Assembly: GCA_039720395.1 (NCBI GenBank)
Contig: CM077822.1
Location: forward strand, 16,261,043 to 16,325,042
Direction: 5' to 3'
Length of the DNA: 64,000 nt
Origin: Liquidambar formosana
Taxonomy: Eukaryota; Streptophyta; Magnoliopsida; Saxifragales; Altingiaceae
This document shows positions 58,715 to 64,000 of the stretch, one piece after another (within the stretch, counting starts at the first letter, position 1; each line of letters begins with the position of its first letter). A program made the position numbers and the translations under genes. Below the pieces are notes generated by a model, which was given only the letters and a program-made list of their open reading frames with translations, had not been told where the DNA came from and searched no databases.

Positions 58715-58720
<6 letters not shown>
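58343..58720. repeat. Tandem duplication of a unit of about 140 bp with AT and AC microsatellites
   Basis: 58343-58462 (AATGATTCCAACCTAAAAGG onward) recurs at 58586-58710 with about 10 percent differences. Each copy ends in a microsatellite: (AT)n at 58463-58505 and (AC)n at 58715-58736. Confidence 0.85.
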
Positions 58721-58737
<17 letters not shown>

Positions 58738-58749
<12 letters not shown>

Positions 58750-60392
58750 GAAATTGCATCCTTTTAGCCCTGAAGTGTATTTGTAATTGTGCTTAATTTT
58801 ATACCACAATCACTCATAACTTTAATTAGGTTTCATGCATATATTGATGCATTTATGCCTATTATATGATATTTTATGTGGAGTATAATATATTGTGATG
58901 TAAAATTGGATACAATTATTAAACGTACAAAAATAAAAAATAAATAGCTAACTGAGGATCCTATAGGAGTAGGTTTTTTTTTCCCTGTTTTCCTTTTCAA
59001 CTTATACAAATATATGTGCCGATGATCTTTGAGTTTAATGGGATATCCTGCCATTATAGGGGATGTGAGGTTTGTGAAGGTTTTGTTTTCGATTTGACTT
59101 AGGTGCTTATGTGGGTGTGTGTGTTTCTCTATCATTTGGCCAAAAAGCCTTATACGAATACATGCAATAAAAAAAATGAGAGAAACTTACATGTAATTAT
59201 GATCGACACATCTAACCTAATATCACAAATTAATGAGAATAGAATAAAGTGAAAGTATCATGTTACTTTTTAACTTCGCAGTCTCATTTTACTTAATTAT
59301 TATTGATTCCTGATATCATGTCATCATATCTTTGTTACACGAAAAAATTTCTCATAATAAAAAAAAAAAAAAATTGACACATAAGATATGTTAGAATGAA
59401 TATAAACCTTTGAATGATTCATATGACAAAGAAGATCATTTCAAAATATGGGAAGATAAACTTTCCTTTAAAAGAGTTTGACCCTAGCAATTATAAAGGA
59501 AACCCTCGACTGGTCCACTATCAAATATTATTAATTGTATTAAAATCTTATCAAAGCTCATAGCAAGGCAGGTAGTTTTTTCCTTTTATAAATTCTCAAG
59601 AAAGAGGTAAGAAAAAAGGATAGGTGGGAAAAACATGCCATTGAGAATGGTAGCCCCACATGTACTCTCCCCATACGCTTTCCACGCTCACAGGAAGGCT
59701 AGGTCAAGTTGTGTCGTGTGCCTTTCAAGCGGGACCCATACCTCATTCCAAGGTCATTGTGTTCACTGCTCAACAGGAAAAGTTATGATTCGAAGGGAGG
59801 AAAAGATTTAAATTATATGAAATCCTCTGTTGAATTATAAGTTCAATTTTTCACAAAACTTACTTGAACTCTAAGATTGAATTAATATTTTTTTAAAAAC
59901 TATTAATTTATGATATGTTTCCATTTTCATTATAAAAAAAAAAAACAATTTTTAGCCTATTTTCATCTAATTTAATTCCTAAATTAATTATAAAATATTT
60001 ATTTAGATTTTAAATTAATTTAATAGCATCACGTGGTGTTCATACGATACATTTTCGTCATATTTTATAATGAATTAAACATGGCTGGAGAAGATAAATA
60101 TCACAAATTATAATTCAAAGATGTTATTTATTTATAGTGTGAATGCTTGAAGATTGTGAAACTGGCTTACAGTTCACAGAGGATTTTCGTGTTCTTTACC
60201 CTACAAATGGTACAACAAAAGTAATTAAAATTTAGTATGAGATGATGCCTCACTTGCATCACTTGTTAAATAAGTCATCTCGAGTACAAACTGAAGGAAA
60301 AACATTGATAATCATTAATTTGTCTATATTAAGGAGGTTAAGGGTAAGAGTTGGTTCAATTAATTCCTAAAAAATAATAATAAAAAAAAGAA
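58738..60392. other. AT-rich intergenic DNA
   Basis: No supported feature. Short open frames show no family resemblance. Confidence 0.4.
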
Positions 60393-60753
60393 GGATAAAT
60401 GGCAGAAAACCCCCTAAAGTATGGAGGGGTCACCAGATAACCCCCTTTATGTTTTAATTTTGTCAATGTACCCCCTAGTTCAATTGGAAGACAAAACCAA
60501 TTATCGATGGTTAGTTGGTCACCTAATTGGTCATGACGCTGATGAGGGTTCCAACGGTTTTGGGTAATATGGATCCGTTAACGGTATTACATGCGTAGCC
60601 ACGTGATTAATTTTTGTCAATTTTCATTAACGGCGAATGACGGTGGGGTACATTGACAAAATTTAAAATATAAGAAAGACACATTGACAAAATTAAAATA
60701 TAAGGGGATTATTTGCTGACGTCCTATTTCAAGGAGTTATCTGTCATTCACCC
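60393..60753. mobile_element. Mutator-like MITE, 361 bp, perfect 9 bp target duplication
   Basis: It starts GGATAAATGGCAGAAAACCC and ends in a matching inverse (CATTCACCC). AAAAAAGAA flanks it at 60384-60392 and 60754-60762. Its interior has TTTTAATTTTGTCAAT blocks like the element at 8171-8516, so they belong to one family. Confidence 0.8.
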
Positions 60754-63200
60754 AAAAAAGAAATAAAGAAAAAGACATGCAATATCACCAATGAGGGTAA
60801 GATAAGTGTTTTCCTATTTATGCAGTGAGGATATGATGATAATAACAAACCCTATCCTAAAAGGACTCACGTGGTTGGGGGCATAGGGGAAGTGGGGACA
60901 AGCACTCTTCTTGAAATCTTCATTCTTTGGCCGTGAAGTCCGCCAATGATCAAGTGGCAGGGCAAAACTATAATTCCAAACGTAATATAGGAAATAATGT
61001 GGTGCCAGTAACAAAGAGATAACATGTGACCCACGGGGGTCATTTTGGCCCATTGCGTCTTGATTTATACCAAATTGCGGTTCACATAAACATGCCAGGC
61101 TCGCATGAAGGGCCCCTCTTTCCCTAGTATGGTATGTTAATAAATTGAATTTTCATGTTGGTTTGCATAAAAATGGGGCTGCATTGATGGATCCTCTTCC
61201 ATGATCACAAAAATCTCAACTTGGTAGGATGAACACTGACCGTTCAATCTGCATAATTCCATATTTGAAAATTTTCAGAAGGTTTCCCAAGTGACCGAAA
61301 TCAAAGGATTGGCATCAACAGATCGATCTTGCTAATTTTTCATGTTTTCAACGTTCGTATTGCAATTTCTTAACCTCACCTCTCGCTGAGACCCCCCCTC
61401 CCAAAAAAAAAGACAAAAAAAATAAAGAGAGAGAAGTTGGTATTGCAATATGAAATTGATCGTTCGACCATCATAGATTGGAACATTGCTTGAGGCATTG
61501 GTATCCCAAATCTATGTGACAATTAATATTCAACCAATTGATCCTTTTGCAAATGACTAGACTTGTTAAACCTTTTTTCTTTTTCTTTTTTAAGCTTTGG
61601 GTGTGGGTTTCTTCTTTTATTTATTTATTTTATATAAATAATAAGATAATATTTTGGGGTGGTGGGGATATTGGAGAGAAGGGACATGTAACCTTGGATC
61701 TTCAATTCAATTGGACATTGTGTTGTGGAACCAGGCTTTGCTTGATTTGTGGATCATAATACATAATTCATGCCTAACCATACCAATAGATGCCAGGGCA
61801 TGCTTTTTGTATGATTGGGGTTAGTTGGGAACCTCTCTTTCTGTCTTGGATGGGAAGTTGTTAGTTAGAAACTCATTTTCACAATTATCAAAAAACTCTT
61901 TGATTTCAAACCTTAATCAAGCAAACATTAAAACCATAGGTATAGGTCAAGTATATATATATATGTTCCCACTGAACTTGTCTCCACCCACGATAGCAAA
62001 AGATGATTCAGACCTACTATATAGTAAAGTTCACTTGATTAATCAACTACACCATCAAAATATTTTGATTTAATGCCCTTAAGGAGGAAACTATTATATT
62101 CTAACTCTTACCATTCCTATTCTTTTTTTGTTGATGTGGTAGAGGTTGTTTTGAGAATAATTAGATGTCCTCTTCTATTTTGCAAATGTGTTTTGGCTAA
62201 CTTAGTGGTTAACATCACTCTTTAGTAGTTCGAACCCCTCAAATTGTAACAAAAAATAAAAAAATTAAAAATTAAAAAAAATTTAACATCACTCATTCAA
62301 CAATTTGTTTTTATCTCAAAAATCATGACAATTTTCGGTGCATGCTCTTTACCAAGGAAAAATAGTAAACTGTAGGTTGAACTCTGATGCTAAGCAAAAC
62401 TAAACATTAGTCGATAGCAAAAAATATTGACTTCGATTAAGTTCCTTATAAGGTCTTGTCATCTTGTAAATTTATTTATTTATATAGTTTTTGAATTATA
62501 CTTTACATGATATTTTGTCCTAAAATTTTGTATGTAAAACCCTTAAAAGGTTTTCTATTTGTCTAGTCTTAAAATTTGTGTAATAACTTATGAAATTGAG
62601 AGAGAGTTTATTAATACGATATGCCCCTCATGGTAGTGTTTCTTTTAGATTAGTTGGGCTATAAGAAAATAATTACAGTTGAGTGCTATTTATTACTAAC
62701 TTCTTAATAAATAACTATTAACTTAACTAACAATGCCTATTACCTGTAATTATTTTCCGTCGACGAATCTAAAATTCCCTTTTTTTTGGGACCTAAATCT
62801 TATGCAATCTAAGTAGATCTTACATTAGAGATTATATAGAGCAATATCAGTAAATCACTAGATATTATAAATTAAAATTTCAAACCCTACTTTTTTTTTT
62901 TTTTTTTTTTGATAAATCAAACCCTACTTAAATCCATACCTACCTACCACTTTCATATCCCGACAAAAACTGCAAACATTGATTTATTCACCCAATAAGA
63001 GACCATCGAGATCATATCTGTTTGGACCCGCCAAAAACGTTACGAGAACTAAAAGGCGCACCAACCATGATGGACACCACTTTACCAAACACACCCTTCC
63101 ATTAAATTAATCTTACCGTAACCGCAGTTAAAAATAAAAAAAGGACCCTGGTAGTTATAAAGTCAAAAGTCAGGACTAGTCCCGAGAGAAGAAGCCGTCA
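60754..63200. other. AT-rich intergenic DNA before the last gene
   Basis: I see nothing I can name. Frames of 60-80 codons (60814-61053, 61538-61759, 61825-62073) look like chance. Promoter elements of the gene beginning near 63.3 kb may lie at the right end. Confidence 0.4.
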
Positions 63201-63299
63201 AAAAAGTACGGCGTAACAGTAAAAATACTTGATCCCACCTAGTGGCATTCTTCGCGAATACAACAGTAAACCAGGGGTAGTTTCGGAACTTTCAAAACG

Positions 63300-63820
63300 A
63301 TGTTGGGTTTACGCGTTCACGTCGTTGTGCTTTTTTGACAAGGGGGGGAACCCAAAGGCAGGAGCAGGAGGAGGAGGAGAGAGAAAAACAAGAGAGGAAA
63401 ATAAGGGGAAAAAAAAGTTGCAGAGGAGAGAGAGAGAGAGAGAAGGGGTGTTTGGTTTCGATATTCTTCTTCTTTCTTACAAAGCTCCGCCATTGAAGGC
63501 CTCTGCAACGACACCTTCCCATGTGACCTCAGAGAAAAAAATCAACATTTCTAGAGAGAGGAAGTCCATACGGTTTTAAAGAGATAAGAGAAACGAAGAA
63601 AGAAGAAGAATAAGAAGAAGAAGAGCGAGAATCGTCTCTGCTGTGGTGTTTGATTCGAAGGAAAGCTCAATACGATTTTAGTGCAAAAGATTGGATCTTG
63701 CGATATATGTTTTCGTTCGATTCGAAGAATCCATGGTTTCTCCGACATTGTGTGATTCTTGTTGAAGAAAATCGCTAGGGCTCATTCGGATCTGAATATA
63801 TTCATTTTCCGTGAAGAAAA
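63300..63820 (+). other. Probable 5' leader exon of a gene running off the window
   Basis: A purine/pyrimidine-patterned, relatively GC-rich stretch with GA and CT tracts, many stops and no long coding frame resembles a long plant 5' UTR. GAAGAAAATG/GTATTG near 63821 is a plausible donor, after which the DNA becomes T-rich like an intron. The product cannot be known from this window. The open frames in it (for example 63229-63579) are repeat-driven. Confidence 0.45.
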
Positions 63821-64000
63821 TGGTATTGATTTTTGAATCTTTCAGGCATTTTCTTTATCTTGGAAGTTTCGAATTTCTGCTAACGATGCTCAATATTTTC
63901 GATTTTTGACTAATTTGTTTTGCTGATTTGATAATATTCTGTTATTTTTCTGAGCTTAATAGACTGATCTAAATATATAACCGGCAAAATATTGTTGTAT

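Noticed and set aside
63229..63579. A 116-codon plus-strand frame near the window end.
   Set aside because: It is built from GA-repeat codons and lies in what looks like a 5' leader.
1..64000. Search for tRNA, rRNA and full retrotransposon or endogenous viral genes.
   Set aside because: By eye I found no cloverleaf-forming tRNA, no rRNA and no gag-pol or viral capsid/replicase frame; an automated scan could still find diverged ones.

Overview
This is nuclear DNA of a flowering plant, most likely a dicot. The genes have many short introns with GT..AG borders, the product families are plant-type, the intergenic DNA is AT-rich, and MITE, hAT, CACTA, Mutator-like, Helitron, LINE and LTR debris is dense. 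I cannot name the species.

Left part (1-18.2 kb), gene-rich. A 1.37 kb Mutator-like element (307-1673) precedes a translation release factor eRF1 gene. Its 437-residue coding region (5025-6338) is uninterrupted, with an inferred long 5'-UTR intron and 3'-UTR intron. A complete 14-exon COP9 signalosome subunit 4 gene (CSN4, 8904-14635, 397 aa) follows. Converging on it, on the minus strand, are five correctly spliced exons of the 3' end of an IRE-type AGC kinase (15731-18166); the rest of that gene is absent.

Middle part (18.6-32.7 kb). An intronless BAHD acyltransferase (22322-23656) has flanks that are copies of each other. Next come a young tau-class glutathione S-transferase pseudogene (27898-28668) and a two-exon minus-strand gene for a coiled-coil protein with a likely N-myristoylation site (29928-32690). 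The intron of that gene carries a hAT-like element. A second copy of most of the intron, with the same hAT element and a solo LTR nested inside it, lies at 18596-20990.

Right part (33.5-54.9 kb), a transposon nest. A roughly 3 kb segment exists twice (33558-36503; 45186-47016 continued at 52703-53826). Between the copies is a 7.8 kb Helitron interrupted by a 5.2 kb CACTA element, which holds LINE fragments and an exon-like coding piece, then a small inverse Helitron. The second segment copy is split by a 5.7 kb composite of three hAT-like elements and two identical 1293 bp linkers, bounded by an 8 bp target duplication, with the matching empty site preserved in the first copy. From 54.9 to 63.2 kb I see only MITEs, short tandem repeats and AT-rich DNA. 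The window ends inside the likely 5' leader of another gene.

The most interesting signal is at the eRF1 stop codon. The stop is TAG followed by CAATCA, which fits the CARYYA readthrough motif. The frame beyond it is open for 42 codons, passes through a strong hairpin, and ends in TAA two bases before a predicted exon border. This is the layout expected of a readthrough/NMD self-regulation switch acting on the termination factor.
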